DNA from: Rheinheimera soli
GTDB taxonomy: Bacteria; Pseudomonadota; Gammaproteobacteria; Enterobacterales; Alteromonadaceae
Length of the DNA stretch: 38,905 nucleotides
Assembly (NCBI RefSeq): GCF_021290985.1
Contig: NZ_JAJOYU010000040.1
Location: forward strand, 1-38,905
Direction of reading: 5' to 3'
Shown here: positions 1-9,140 of the stretch, one piece after another
How the letters are laid out: every line of letters begins with the position of its first letter
Position numbering within the stretch: the first letter of the stretch is position 1
Program-made: the position numbers and the translations under genes
The notes under the pieces: generated by a model
Told to the model about the DNA's origin: nothing
What the model saw: the letters and a program-made list of their open reading frames with translations, nothing else
Database searches by the model: none

Positions 1-462
1 GCTCAGATCCGGGTTTTTGCGTAAACCATGATTTCGGGCATCTATAGCCACTACGGCATAGCCCTTGGTTAAGGCCATCGCTGTGATTTTGTCTGTTTGC
101 TCATAGGTTGCGCTGGTTTTGAAATGATCCTGCCACCAGCGAATTTGACTTCTGCCCATCGCATGAGCACCAATCAGCACTGGCACAGGGCTCTGAATAG
201 CTTTTGGATCTTGTGGGTAGCTGATACGACCATTGACAGTCACGCCATCAAAGCTCTGGTAAGTGAACTCAAAACTTTGTGGGCTTAGCTCTTTGAGCTC
301 CAGTTGCACCTGCTGTTGCACAGGGTAAGCATATCTGGCTGCGAGTTCCTCTGCGCTTAAGCTATAAGGTTTTAAGCCAAATACGCCATACCAAAGCGCT
401 GCTACTCCTGCTATCACAACACCTATAGTTAACATCGTTTTTTTTCCTTTTGTCAGAGCCAT
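1..462 (-). CDS. Alpha/beta hydrolase family protein, truncated by window edge
   Basis: Only the N-terminal 154 residues are inside the window; the gene runs off its left end. The start is the ATG at 462, preceded by an AAGG-type ribosome site about 5 bases upstream; an internal in-frame ATG at 435 is an alternative. Residues about 8-30 form one hydrophobic segment (signal anchor or signal peptide). The following part reads like a serine hydrolase: a beta strand, then VPVLIGAHAMGR (an oxyanion-hole type His-Ala-Met-Gly), then GYAVVAIDARNHG, typical of the strand before the nucleophile elbow. The catalytic Ser, Asp and His would lie outside the window, so the substrate cannot be named. It is divergent from the binding-protein gene at 662. 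Confidence 0.75.
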   Translation of the reverse strand, partial: MALTKGKKTMLTIGVVIAGVAALWYGVFGLKPYSLSAEELAARYAYPVQQQVQLELKELSPQSFEFTYQSFDGVTVNGRISYPQDPKAIQSPVPVLIGAHAMGRSQIRWWQDHFKTSATYEQTDKITAMALTKGYAVVAIDARNHGLRKNPDLS

Positions 463-661
463 AACCTTGTCCTGTTTTGTTTTCCGGTTGTGGAAACGGA
501 AATTGATAGCAGTGCCACAAACAATAAAGCAGCAAATGTCAAAACAATGTGAAATAGCAATTTGTTGTGAAAGGAGAAGCTGTTTTACATTCCAGACTCA
601 AGGAATGCTGCTAGAGTTAATTCAGTATCAGCTGTCGTTTTTGTTTTAGTGGTCATGAGCT

Positions 662-1384
662 ATGTCTAAGTTTTTGTTGTATTTCATACTGTGGCTGGCT
701 TGTACCCAGAATGCTTCAGCACAGCATTCGTTACAATTTTTGATGCCAGATTACCCACCTTATACTTATCAGGAAAATGGGCAGAATAAGGGAATTGGCT
801 ATGAGGCTGTCGCCATGATTATGGCGGAGATGCAGCAGCCAATGACTGTACAGTTGGTGCCGCATTTTGGTCATGCTGTGACTGATATGCAGCGTGGCTT
901 GGCAGATGGTTTTTTTCTGGCGACAGAGAGCGCAGAACGCAATAAAGTGGCTGAATACTCAGAACCTGTGCTGATGATCCAGTGGACTTGGGTCTGGTTA
1001 AAACAGCGCACAGATTTATTGCCAGGCTCTGCCAGCTTTAAACACAAAGCTCAGGTTTCCGCCCAATCCAACAGCAATATCCACAGGTGGTTAAAAGAGC
1101 ATAACTATCAGGTAACAGCAGGAACTACAGATATCAGGGGCTTGCTGAATTTACTGAAATTCAAAAGAGTAGACGCTATTTTATTACCAGAGCTGACAGT
1201 AAAGACGTTGTTGGCAGAACAAGGCACTGATGCTGCTTTGTATAGTTTTCAACAAGAAATTACCTTACCTTTTGCAATTTACATCAACAACATTTACCTG
1301 AAAAAGCACCCACAATTTATGCTCGAGTTAAACGCCGCTATTCGTCGTTATCAGGCCAGAACTGATGATGTTCAGCCTGATTGA
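662..1384 (+). CDS. Periplasmic solute-binding protein, SBP_bac_3-like (first of tandem pair)
   Basis: This 240-residue protein starts with a clear signal peptide (about residues 1-20, ending NASAQ) and continues with MPDYPPYTYQENG and GIGYEAVAMI, the typical opening of family 3 extracellular solute-binding proteins. It should be a secreted, single-domain bilobal binding protein. No permease or ATPase gene is adjacent, so it may act as an orphan sensor or binding protein rather than as part of an ABC importer. It overlaps the next gene by 20 bp, and the two products are paralogues with roughly half of the residues identical by eye. The ribosome site is weak (GAGCT just before the ATG), and an upstream in-frame start is excluded because the ATG at 654 runs into a stop at once. 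The ligand is unknown. Confidence 0.8.
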   Translation: MSKFLLYFILWLACTQNASAQHSLQFLMPDYPPYTYQENGQNKGIGYEAVAMIMAEMQQPMTVQLVPHFGHAVTDMQRGLADGFFLATESAERNKVAEYSEPVLMIQWTWVWLKQRTDLLPGSASFKHKAQVSAQSNSNIHRWLKEHNYQVTAGTTDIRGLLNLLKFKRVDAILLPELTVKTLLAEQGTDAALYSFQQEITLPFAIYINNIYLKKHPQFMLELNAAIRRYQARTDDVQPD

Positions 1385-2138
1385 TCAGCTGTTCAAAGGG
1401 CGCGGTGGTAAAAAACGGCTGCTTGTTATTTTGTGCTGCCTCTGTCTGCCAACCGCGCTTCCAGCAAACGAAACCTTGCGGATGGCGATGCCAGATTATC
1501 CTCCTTATACCTATGTGCAAGATGGCGCTTATCATGGCTTTGGTTATGAAGCTTTTGTCAGCATCATGGCTGATCTGCAACAGAATTTTACTATTGTGCC
1601 TGAGCCTAATTACGGCAGGGCAGTGAAGGATTTGCAAAACCAGGTGGTGGATGGTTTATTTTTGGCTTCTGAGAACGAAGAACGCAATGCTGTGGCTGAG
1701 TTTTCTGAGGCAGTGTCTTACAGTGGTTGGACCTGGGTATGGTTAAAAGAACGTACTGAATTGGATCCTGCTGCTGCTGATTTTAAAAAAAAGGCCATAG
1801 TTTCAGCTCAATTAAACAGTAACACTTATCTGTGGATAGTGAAGCAGAACTACAAAATGGCAGGAGCCCCCAGCAATATCCGCATGTTATTTACTATGTT
1901 AAATTCCCGTAGGGTAGATGCTATTCTGTTGCCTGAACTGACAGCAAAAGCTGTGATGCAACAGGAAAAGCTAGACCCCAATTTGTATTCAATGCATTTG
2001 GAAGTACAGCTGCCTTTTGGCATTTATATCAGCAAAGCTTATATAGCCCGCAATCCGGATATTATGCCTAAGTTAAATCAGGCGATCAGGCGCTACCACG
2101 ATCGTAAACAGAATTCCGACTCTGCATCTTTTGATTAA
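1365..2138 (+). CDS. Periplasmic solute-binding protein, SBP_bac_3-like (second of tandem pair)
   Basis: This 257-residue paralogue of the preceding gene shares the blocks MPDYPPYTY, GYEA, ERNAVAEFSE, WTWVWLK, RVDAILLPELT and an LNQAIRRY C-terminus. It has a signal peptide after a short basic N-terminal extension (GRGGKKRLLVILCC to ALPAN). The start may be the ATG at 1365 or at 1368; both lie inside the 3' end of the upstream gene, so the pair is probably translationally coupled. The tandem arrangement points to local gene duplication followed by divergence. As with its neighbour no transporter is adjacent, and the ligand cannot be read from the sequence. Confidence 0.8.
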   Translation: MMFSLIDQLFKGRGGKKRLLVILCCLCLPTALPANETLRMAMPDYPPYTYVQDGAYHGFGYEAFVSIMADLQQNFTIVPEPNYGRAVKDLQNQVVDGLFLASENEERNAVAEFSEAVSYSGWTWVWLKERTELDPAAADFKKKAIVSAQLNSNTYLWIVKQNYKMAGAPSNIRMLFTMLNSRRVDAILLPELTAKAVMQQEKLDPNLYSMHLEVQLPFGIYISKAYIARNPDIMPKLNQAIRRYHDRKQNSDSASFD

Positions 2139-2167
2139 AACATCAAAATGGCTTTGTTTAGTTATTC

Positions 2168-2190
2168 TTCAGCCAAGGCTGAAACTATTT
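2168..2190 (+). terminator. Weak candidate terminator after binding-protein pair
   Basis: A short hairpin TTCAGC-CAAG-GCTGAA is followed by ACTATTT, about 30 bases after the stop of the second binding-protein gene. The stem is only 6-7 bp and the T-run is poor, so this is a tentative call. Confidence 0.35.
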
Positions 2191-2336
2191 ACCTATTCTT
2201 CCATCTGAATGCACTGCATTTGCCCTGAACCTCAAATTATCCACAGATTCAGCAGCCAGTCAGGCAAATCAGACAATATGAATGGTTGCAAATCGGCCTT
2301 GTTCTCCTACAATGGCGCGGCAACTGGAGGGTGGTG

Positions 2337-3062
2337 ATGAAATTTTCGGCAGTAATAGTGTTGGCTTTAACGACCAATTCGGTGATGGCAACCGAATGGT
2401 GGCAAACCAAACAGGATCCAAATAATACCCAGGTGATAGCTTTGGGTAAAAAGCCTGTGCTTTCTGTGGCGAACTGCCCGGAAGATACGGCACTGCGTTA
2501 TTACCTGAAAGCCGAAAAAATAGTTGCGTTGCAAAACACCTGGTATCAACAAGCTAGTGAAGAGCCTCATACTGATTTATATCGCTGGGTGTATGGCGCT
2601 ACCTGGCTGGAGAAATTAAATCAGGCGGTGTGGCCCGGTACTGAAGATTTCACCAAAGCTGCTTTCCCTGGTGAGATCCAACAACTGACGATGGAATTTC
2701 CTCAATCTGAACAAGACAATTTAGCTTTTGATGACGTGCTGGTATTTAATCTGCAATTTGCCGGTTTTACTGCCGATCATAAGCCCGATTTACGTATTAG
2801 TCTGGACAGGGATTTAAGCAGAGTCGCTGGGGTAGGTGACTTGGATTTAGCGCTGAATCATCGCTTAGCTAACAATATTTGTGTGGTGCATAGCCTGAAT
2901 CAGCTGGCGCAGGACAAACAGGTTGAACTGAAAATTAAAGGTAAAACAGTACCACAGCTGAAAATCAGCTCAGAAGCTGTTGCCAGTCAGCTTTGTCTGG
3001 TTGAAATTCATCAGCAGCAAGCAGTTAAAGGTTCTCTGACATTACCTGTCACCCAGTGTTAA
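2337..3062 (+). CDS. Secreted protein of unknown function
   Basis: I do not recognise this family. The start is taken as the ATG at 2337 because a strong GGAGG lies 6 bases upstream; a longer reading from a TTG at 2286 has no support. The product is 241 residues, with a signal peptide of about 18 residues ending SVMA. The mature part has several Trp residues near the N-terminus (EWWQ), three Cys residues (in NCPED, NICVV and QLCLVE) plus one as the final residue, which suggests disulphides in the periplasm. The rest looks like a soluble mixed alpha/beta protein. It is convergent with the fpr gene downstream, and its neighbours give no functional hint. Confidence 0.7.
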   Translation: MKFSAVIVLALTTNSVMATEWWQTKQDPNNTQVIALGKKPVLSVANCPEDTALRYYLKAEKIVALQNTWYQQASEEPHTDLYRWVYGATWLEKLNQAVWPGTEDFTKAAFPGEIQQLTMEFPQSEQDNLAFDDVLVFNLQFAGFTADHKPDLRISLDRDLSRVAGVGDLDLALNHRLANNICVVHSLNQLAQDKQVELKIKGKTVPQLKISSEAVASQLCLVEIHQQQAVKGSLTLPVTQC

Positions 3063-3068
3063 CAGCTC

Positions 3069-3092
3069 AATAGCCTCTATCCGTAGGCTATT
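3069..3092. terminator. Bidirectional hairpin between convergent genes
   Basis: The perfect inverted repeat AATAGCCT / AGGCTATT has an 8-base loop and sits between the convergent unknown secreted protein gene and fpr. It overlaps the fpr stop codon. There is no long T-run on either strand, so termination strength is uncertain. Confidence 0.55.
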
Positions 3093-3831
3093 TCCAGTAT
3101 TGCTCTACTGTGATCTGCCCCGGATCACGGCGTAAATTCTTTTTCAGACCAAGGCTTTCCAGCACGGCTTTGGTTTCAGTGATCATTTGTGGATTACCGC
3201 ACAATAAGACTTGGGATTGAGTACCCAAGCTCTGGCCACAAGTTGCCTGAAGCGTGCCGCTTTGGATTAACTCCGGAATACGTTGCTGCAAAGCGCCCAC
3301 TGACTTTTCTCTGGTGACTACAGGCTGATAATGCAGTTGCGTACTATAACGCTGCTGAAACTGCCGGATCATTGGCTGATACACCAATTCAGCTTCAAAG
3401 CGCACACTGTGCAGCAGAATAATAGAAGAAAAACGTTGCCATGGGGTCTCTGTGCCCAACATGGACAGATAAGGCCCAATACCAGTGCCGGTGGAGATCA
3501 GCCAAAGGTTTTCACCGTCAGGGACTTCATCCAGAATAAAAAATCCGCTGGCAGGTTGGCTGACCTGTACTGTGTCGCCAGGTTTTAATTGCTGCAGCAA
3601 AGGCGAGAGTAAGCCATCCGCTACAGTGCTGATTAAAAACTCCTGTTCTTTACTGTCCGGGCTATTGAGCAGCGAATAAGCGCGTTGCGCCTTGCCATCA
3701 GCTGTGTCCAAAGCCAACCGCACAAACTGACCGGCAATAAAGTCGAAGGGCTCTGTTTGCACTTTGATACTGAACAAAGTATCAGTCCAGTGCGTATTTG
3801 CTGTTACTGTGCCGTCAAGCCACTGCGCCAT
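3088..3831 (-). CDS. fpr: Ferredoxin--NADP(+) reductase
   Basis: The 247-residue length fits the bacterial Fpr subclass. The enzyme is a cytoplasmic FAD flavoprotein that exchanges electrons between NADPH and ferredoxin or flavodoxin. Visible motifs are RAYSLLNSP (FAD isoalloxazine binding, RxYS), LISTGTGIGPYLSML (the GTGxxP NADP-binding loop), LLCGNPQMI near the C-terminus, and an aromatic C-terminus ending EQYWK, like the E. coli VEHYW end. The ATG at 3831 has AGGAAG upstream at good spacing. The gene stands alone; the S9 peptidase gene upstream on the same strand ends with its own terminator. Confidence 0.93.
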   Translation of the reverse strand: MAQWLDGTVTANTHWTDTLFSIKVQTEPFDFIAGQFVRLALDTADGKAQRAYSLLNSPDSKEQEFLISTVADGLLSPLLQQLKPGDTVQVSQPASGFFILDEVPDGENLWLISTGTGIGPYLSMLGTETPWQRFSSIILLHSVRFEAELVYQPMIRQFQQRYSTQLHYQPVVTREKSVGALQQRIPELIQSGTLQATCGQSLGTQSQVLLCGNPQMITETKAVLESLGLKKNLRRDPGQITVEQYWK

Positions 3832-3921
3832 AAGTTGCTTCCTGTAGGGCTACTACCTGAATCAAGACTAACAAAACTGTACTTATATACAAGCACAGTG
3901 CCCACAGGCTTTTCGCTTGGC

Positions 3922-3947
3922 AAAAAAAAGCCCGGAAATCCGGGCTT
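3922..3947 (-). terminator. Rho-independent terminator of S9 peptidase gene
   Basis: On the minus strand the stem AAGCCCGG / CCGGGCTT closes a 4-base loop and is followed by a run of eight Ts (positions 3929 down to 3922). It lies just downstream of the peptidase stop codon at 3965, a textbook intrinsic terminator separating it from fpr. Confidence 0.92.
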
Positions 3948-3964
3948 GATGTGGTGATGGGCTT

Positions 3965-6034
3965 TTAGTTTGAACTGGTTTTGTATTGATTAAACCAGGC
4001 CAGAATATATTCCACTTTAGTGATCATTCGGCTGGGTTTATTGGCGATGCCATGAGGTGCGCCAGGGATCCGTACCAAAGCTGTATCTACTTTGCGAATT
4101 TTTAAGGCCTGATAAAACTGCTCAGATTCGCTGATGGGTGTGCGTCTGTCATTTTCACCTGTCATCAGCATGGTAGGTGTAGTAACGTTCCCCACCAGCG
4201 ATAAAGGCGAACGTTGCCAGTAATGCTCTACATTTTCCCAAGGTACACCAGGGAATTGATGAAAGGTCTGGTACAGGTAACTATCTCCTGTCAGCACTTT
4301 ACTTAGCCAGTTGATGATAGGTTTAACTACAGCCGCTGCTTTATAACGCTGAGTTAAACCCACTGCATAGGCTGTTGCTATGCCACCAGCTGAACCACCA
4401 GCGATAAACAGGTTGTCTTTATCGACAAAACCCAGCTCAATCATCGCATTCACACCTGAATCATGATCGGCATAGTCTTCAGGCGAGCTGTATTTTCCAT
4501 GCAACAACATGGCAAAACGTTCACCGTAGGATGAGCTGCCTCTGTGGTTGTCGTAAAACACCACATAACCTTCGGCAGCAAAACGTTGCATCTCAGCACT
4601 GAAATGCGGGCCATAAGCCAGATGTGGACCGCCGTGAATTTCCAGCATCATTGGGTGTTTTTTCTTCGGATCAAAGTCTGGCGGCGTAATGTACCAGCCC
4701 TGGATTGGCTCGCCATCAAAAGATGATTTGTAATTAATTTCATGCACTTGCCCGAGCTTTTTATGCCCCAGCAGATCTTCGTTTAACTGAGTTAAAGTGC
4801 GGGTTTTGCCATTCACTATCACAGCCACATCGGCCGGACGCTGGGCGTTGCCCTGAGTAAAGGCAATGACTTCATTAGCGACACTGTATTCGCCACTTAA
4901 ATAAGGCTGAGGTAAACCAGCGCCGGACACTTGATCCGTCAGTTGCTGCAGCTTGCCGGATAAAGACACCGATGCGAGCGTACGTTTGCCTTTATCGTCA
5001 AACTGGATCACTAAACTGCCATTATCCAGCCACTGTGGGTTTTCGACGTCACGATCCAGCTCTTTCGTCAGATCTTTTATTTCACCTGAGCGCCAGTCCA
5101 TCAGTTTCAGCTTGCCGTTGGTGTAAGGCACTTTTTCATTATTGCCCCAGACAAATGCCAGATACTTGCCATCGGGCGAAAATACCGCAGAGCTCTCCCG
5201 GCCAGCCATAGTGGTCAGTTGTTTTAACTCGCTACTGGCCAAAGTGAATTGATACAAGTCGCTGTCGCGTGGCTGATATTCCCATTCTTTGTGGGTATTG
5301 GCAGAAAAAATCAGTGCTTTACCGTCTGGTGTCCAGCTTAAATCTGAGCCGTAGTTCAAATCACCGCTGGTCAGCTGACGTTCTTTGCCTCCAGTGGCAG
5401 GCAACACAAAAAGATGGCGGAACTCTGATTTTAAAAAGCCCTGACCATCAGCCTGATACTGAGCCCGTTCAATCAGAACAGCTGGCTCTGACCATTTTGC
5501 ACCTTCAGGTTTTTTCGGCATTTTGGTGGCTTTGGCAAGCTTGGTCGGTTGAGCCGGCACATTCATGGTAAAAGCCAGGTGTTCACCATCAGGCGACCAG
5601 CTTAAGTTACCCGGGCTTTTAGGCAGTTGACTGACTAAAGCAGTTTTGTTTTCTTTGATGTAATGCACATGGATTTGGCGTGAGCCGGAGCGGTCAGAAA
5701 TAAAGGCGATACGGCTGCCGTCTTCAGACCAGCGTGGGCTGCCATAGTTAAATTGATCAACAAACAAAGGGCTTTGACGGCCGGTTTTTACATCCAGTAA
5801 CCATAAACTGCTGTGGGTGCCGTCTGTCATAATATCGTTGCTGTTGCGCACATACACAACTTGTTTGCCGTCTGGTGAAACTTGCGGATCGTTGGCATAT
5901 TCCAGCGCAAAAATATCTTCGGATTCAAAGTAGGGGCTGGTTGCAGCGGATGCCAAAACCGGCGCTGCGCAAAGTAATGCAGTACTGGCGATACAGGAAT
6001 AAATAAAAGGCGCGAAGGCCACGGGCTTTTTCAT
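3965..6034 (-). CDS. Secreted S9 family peptidase (prolyl oligopeptidase / DPP-like)
   Basis: The 689-residue protein has an N-terminal signal sequence (KKPVAFAPF to VLASAA), a beta-propeller region made of WD40-like PD40 repeats (SPDGKQVVYV, SEDGSRIAFIS, SPDGEHLAF, TPDGKALIF, SPDGKYLAF) over about residues 40-400, and a C-terminal alpha/beta hydrolase domain. The nucleophile elbow is GGSAGG; the likely Asp is in TGENDRRTP and the His in PGAPHG. This arrangement is that of the S9 serine peptidases (dipeptidyl peptidase IV, acylaminoacyl peptidase), which cleave short peptides. It is probably periplasmic or exported, working in peptide utilisation. The ATG at 6034 has an AGAGG ribosome site 7 bases upstream. 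The exact specificity is not evident. Confidence 0.93.
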   Translation of the reverse strand: MKKPVAFAPFIYSCIASTALLCAAPVLASAATSPYFESEDIFALEYANDPQVSPDGKQVVYVRNSNDIMTDGTHSSLWLLDVKTGRQSPLFVDQFNYGSPRWSEDGSRIAFISDRSGSRQIHVHYIKENKTALVSQLPKSPGNLSWSPDGEHLAFTMNVPAQPTKLAKATKMPKKPEGAKWSEPAVLIERAQYQADGQGFLKSEFRHLFVLPATGGKERQLTSGDLNYGSDLSWTPDGKALIFSANTHKEWEYQPRDSDLYQFTLASSELKQLTTMAGRESSAVFSPDGKYLAFVWGNNEKVPYTNGKLKLMDWRSGEIKDLTKELDRDVENPQWLDNGSLVIQFDDKGKRTLASVSLSGKLQQLTDQVSGAGLPQPYLSGEYSVANEVIAFTQGNAQRPADVAVIVNGKTRTLTQLNEDLLGHKKLGQVHEINYKSSFDGEPIQGWYITPPDFDPKKKHPMMLEIHGGPHLAYGPHFSAEMQRFAAEGYVVFYDNHRGSSSYGERFAMLLHGKYSSPEDYADHDSGVNAMIELGFVDKDNLFIAGGSAGGIATAYAVGLTQRYKAAAVVKPIINWLSKVLTGDSYLYQTFHQFPGVPWENVEHYWQRSPLSLVGNVTTPTMLMTGENDRRTPISESEQFYQALKIRKVDTALVRIPGAPHGIANKPSRMITKVEYILAWFNQYKTSSN

Positions 6035-6237
6035 CGGTAAACCTCTTTTGATAGGACAAGGGTTAAACTAACCTGACTCAGGCTATCGCACAATTTAGCA
6101 GCGACCAAAACCTGAATTTAAGCGTTTAGTTTGTCTGCTTATTTGGCCTGAGGCCAGTCACTGCGGCCCTGGCGGCTGGATTTCGCAGCTCATTTTGTTT
6201 ACACTGGCGCCACCTTTCCCTTGGTTTGTAGTCTTTT

Positions 6238-7272
6238 ATGACGTTAAAAAGTTTCAGTGTTTTGACCCTCCTTCTTGTTGGTTTAGTCGCTTGTAGTCAA
6301 CCCGATCCGATACAACGTATTTCAGGCCCTGCTCAGGGTTCCAGTTTTACTGTCAGTTTTTGGACTGAACAGGATCTGGACAGAAGTGGTTTGGAAAAAC
6401 AGCTAAAAGATGAGCTGGATCGTATCGACCTGCTGATGTCGAATTACAGACCAGACTCTGTGATTGAAGCCTTTAATGCTCAGCAAAGTGACGAGCTGGT
6501 AGAAGTAGGTGAAGAACTGGTACTGATGGTGGATATAGCCAAACAAATATCGGCCCAGAGTGAAGGTTGTTACGACTTAACAGTCAAACCATATTTTGAG
6601 CTGTGGGGCTTTCGTGGCGACAAATTAACCAAACCCAGTGCTGAACAAATTCAGGCGTTAAAACAAACCATAGGATTAGACAAGCTTAGCAGTGACGGCA
6701 GTCGCATGGCGAAGCATAATCCGGGTTTAAGAGTGGATGTGTCTTCTATAGCCCAGGGTTATACAGTTGGCCAACTGGCAAAAATTCTCGATAAGGCGGG
6801 TATTCAAAATTACCTGGTGGAAGTTGGGGGTGAACTGGTCAGTAAAGGCAAAAAGCCGGAAGCCAAAGCCTGGCGTGTTGCTATTGAAAAACCTTTGCCT
6901 GATTCACAAAAACTACAAAAAATTATCAGTGTGCAGCAAGACGAACCTTTATCTATCATGACATCTGGCACTTATCGCCATTTTTATGATCTGGATGGTG
7001 TACGCTACAGCCATGTACTGGATGCCCGCACTGGCACCCCTGTAACCCACAATACGGTGTCGACCACTATTTTAATACCAGACCCAACCTGGGGCGATGC
7101 CTGGTCTACCGCCTTTTTATGTATGGGCAGCGAGCAAGGACTGAAAGTGGCAGATGAACTGAAGTTACCTGTGTTATTTATTGATCAGCAAGGTGCTGAT
7201 TTTATTGAAAAACCAAGCCAGGCCTTAACTGAAGCTTTAGCTTCAGGTACAGCCTTCAGCTTCGTGGAGTAA
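6238..7272 (+). CDS. apbE: FAD:protein FMN transferase, lipoprotein
   Basis: ApbE transfers FMN from FAD onto a Thr of target proteins such as the Na+-translocating NADH:quinone reductase and Rnf subunits, on the periplasmic side. The 344-residue length is normal. The N-terminus is a lipoprotein signal with the lipobox LVAC (Cys19). Family motifs are visible: MSNYRPDSVIEAFN, CYDLTVKPYFELWGF, VDVSSIAQGYTVG, VEVGGEL, SIMTSGTYRHF, and HVLDARTGTPV followed by WGDAWSTAFLCMG, which carries the metal-binding region. It begins a four-gene run with yihY, pip and dtd (gaps of 6, -4 and -4 bp). No typical target such as nqr or rnf is nearby. Confidence 0.94.
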   Translation: MTLKSFSVLTLLLVGLVACSQPDPIQRISGPAQGSSFTVSFWTEQDLDRSGLEKQLKDELDRIDLLMSNYRPDSVIEAFNAQQSDELVEVGEELVLMVDIAKQISAQSEGCYDLTVKPYFELWGFRGDKLTKPSAEQIQALKQTIGLDKLSSDGSRMAKHNPGLRVDVSSIAQGYTVGQLAKILDKAGIQNYLVEVGGELVSKGKKPEAKAWRVAIEKPLPDSQKLQKIISVQQDEPLSIMTSGTYRHFYDLDGVRYSHVLDARTGTPVTHNTVSTTILIPDPTWGDAWSTAFLCMGSEQGLKVADELKLPVLFIDQQGADFIEKPSQALTEALASGTAFSFVE

Positions 7273-7278
7273 AACCTG

Positions 7279-8169
7279 ATGGCGCAAGGATGGGATAAAG
7301 AGAAGCTGCAGCAGTTGCGTTTAAAGGGCAATGATTTTTTAACTTTGTATTTTAAACGTTGCCAGCACGACCAAATCAATGTGATTGGTGGTTATCTGGC
7401 TTATATCTCGTTATTGTCCCTGGTGCCTTTTATTGCTGTGATGTTTTCAGTGATGGGCGCTTTTCCGATGTTTGCGGAACTGCGCGATCAGCTCGAGGCT
7501 TTTTTATATGCCAATGTGGCACCAGCGAAGGGCGATGATTTACGTCTGTATATTGCTGGTTTTGTTGAAAACATTGGCAAAATGACAGCTGTGGGTATTG
7601 GTGCTTTGGTGCTGGTGGCTTTAATGCTGATCCACAATATCGACAAAACCATCAACAGCATATTCCGCATCAAAAAACGGCCACGATTGATTATTTCGTT
7701 TTCGATTTATTGGATGGTGCTGACCTTTGGGCCTATTCTGCTTGGGGCATCCATTGCTGTCACTTCTTATATTCTGTCTTTTTCCAGCCTGGCTGACGGC
7801 TACACTCCGGGGTTAAGCAGCGTACTACTGGCACTGACACCTTATGTGTTTTCTATTCTGGCTTTTTTCCTGCTGTATCTGGTGGTTCCTAACGCCAAAG
7901 TGCAGTATCGCCATGCCCTGATTGGCGCAGTAACCGCCAGCGTCATGTTTGAATTGTTAAAGAAAGGTTTTGCTCTTTATATCACTCATTTTCCATCCTA
8001 TCAGGCCATTTATGGCGCCTTGGCTTTAGTGCCGATTTTGTTTTTGTGGATTTATCTGGTGTGGCTGGTGGTGTTGTTAGGGGCTGAGTTAACAGCTTTG
8101 CTGGAAGAACGTTATCTGCAAGCGGCTTCAGAAGCAGAGAAAGCAGCAGAAAAGGACACTACAGCATGA
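7279..8169 (+). CDS. yihY: YihY/BrkB family inner-membrane protein
   Basis: This 296-residue protein has about six hydrophobic segments, for instance around GGYLAYISLLSLVPFIAVMF, AVGIGALVLVALMLI, YWMVLTFGPILLGASIAV and ALVPILFLWIYLVWLVVLL, and an acidic, charged C-terminal tail. The LSLVPFIAV, IYGALALVPILFLWIYLVW and LLGAELTA blocks are typical of the YihY (BrkB) family. It is an inner-membrane protein whose biochemical role is unsettled; an early proposal that it is RNase BN was withdrawn for E. coli. It starts at an ATG with GGAG about 8 bases upstream and overlaps pip by 4 bp (ATGA), so it is probably in one transcript with apbE, pip and dtd. Confidence 0.9.
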   Translation: MAQGWDKEKLQQLRLKGNDFLTLYFKRCQHDQINVIGGYLAYISLLSLVPFIAVMFSVMGAFPMFAELRDQLEAFLYANVAPAKGDDLRLYIAGFVENIGKMTAVGIGALVLVALMLIHNIDKTINSIFRIKKRPRLIISFSIYWMVLTFGPILLGASIAVTSYILSFSSLADGYTPGLSSVLLALTPYVFSILAFFLLYLVVPNAKVQYRHALIGAVTASVMFELLKKGFALYITHFPSYQAIYGALALVPILFLWIYLVWLVVLLGAELTALLEERYLQAASEAEKAAEKDTTA

Positions 8170-9140
8170 ATACAGCTGCAGCTATAGAGGCTTTTGCCAC
8201 TCAATGGCTGGACACTGCAGATGGACAGCAGATTTATCTGGAGCAAAGTGGTAACCCCCAAGGCGTTCCGGTGGTTTATTGCCATGGTGGACCAGGAGGC
8301 GGCAGCTCACCTTTTCATCGCCAGCTGTTTGACCCTACTTTGTACCACATTATTATTTTTGATCAGCGTGGTTGTGGTTTATCCACCCCTGCTTTGCAGC
8401 TGGATAGCAACAGTACTGAGCATTTAATTGCCGATATGGAGCAAATTCGCCGGCATTTGCACATTGAAAGCTGGGTAGTCGCAGGTGGATCCTGGGGCAG
8501 TACTTTGGCTTTGGCTTATGGTCAGGCTTATCCGGATCGTTGTCTGGGTTTTATCTTACGTGGCATTTTCCTTGGCCGTCAGCAGGATATAGATTGGTTA
8601 TACCGGGCTGGTTTTGGTGCCAGTCAGGTTTTTCCTGATTATTATCAGGATTTTATAAAGCCAGTGGCACATCTGTCAGATGTAGATATTCTGCAGGCTT
8701 ATCAGTTGCAGCTGCATCATCATGATGAAAGCATCCGGCTAGAGGCCGCTTTGGCCTGGAGTATCTGGGAATCCCGCATTGCTACTTTGTTACCTAATGA
8801 ATTTTCCCGTGGTGGTGATATGGATGCCCAGTCGGCTTTAGCTTTAGCTTTGATTGAACACCATTATTTTCAGCATCAGTGTTTTTTTGAGCCGAACCAA
8901 TTGCTTAATAACATACATAAAATCAATCATTTACCTTGCCAGATAGTGCATGGTCGTTATGACATGGTATGCAAAGCCGAAAATGCCTTTAGTCTGGCTT
9001 CGCTTTGGCCTGGTGCAGAATTAAATTGGGTCGTGGATGCCGGACACTCAGCGTCTGAAGTTGGGATCTGCAGCGCCTTATATCAGGCCAGCCTGGAGAT
9101 GGCTGAGCAGTTGCAGGCTTTGGGTGCAAAAGCGCTATGA
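8166..9140 (+). CDS. pip: Proline iminopeptidase (prolyl aminopeptidase, S33)
   Basis: The enzyme removes N-terminal proline from peptides in the cytoplasm. The 324-residue protein has the S33 signature blocks: [11 protein letters not shown] (oxyanion hole HGGPG), [11 protein letters not shown], the nucleophile elbow GGSWGS, an Asp region [10 protein letters not shown] and a His in DAGHS. The cap region between the elbow and the Asp is helical and of usual length. Its start overlaps the yihY stop as ATGA, and its own stop overlaps the dtd start in the same way, so translational coupling in a four-gene operon is likely. Confidence 0.93.
   Translation: MNTAAAIEAFATQWLDTADGQQIYLEQSGNPQGVPVVYCHGGPGGGSSPFHRQLFDPTLYHIIIFDQRGCGLSTPALQLDSNSTEHLIADMEQIRRHLHIESWVVAGGSWGSTLALAYGQAYPDRCLGFILRGIFLGRQQDIDWLYRAGFGASQVFPDYYQDFIKPVAHLSDVDILQAYQLQLHHHDESIRLEAALAWSIWESRIATLLPNEFSRGGDMDAQSALALALIEHHYFQHQCFFEPNQLLNNIHKINHLPCQIVHGRYDMVCKAENAFSLASLWPGAELNWVVDAGHSASEVGICSALYQASLEMAEQLQALGAKAL

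Noticed and set aside
467-649. 60-codon open frame between the hydrolase and the first binding protein
   Set aside because: It lies in the divergent promoter region, lacks a ribosome site and has a composition unlike real proteins of this genome.
1338-1637. 99-codon minus-strand frame across the binding-protein overlap
   Set aside because: It is antisense to two well-supported genes whose reading frames explain the sequence.
3882-3893. CTTATATACAAG upstream of fpr, resembling half of the HutC operator
   Set aside because: It lacks one palindromic position (TATA rather than GTATA on the left), and fpr has no known link to histidine catabolism, so it is probably chance in an AT-rich promoter region.
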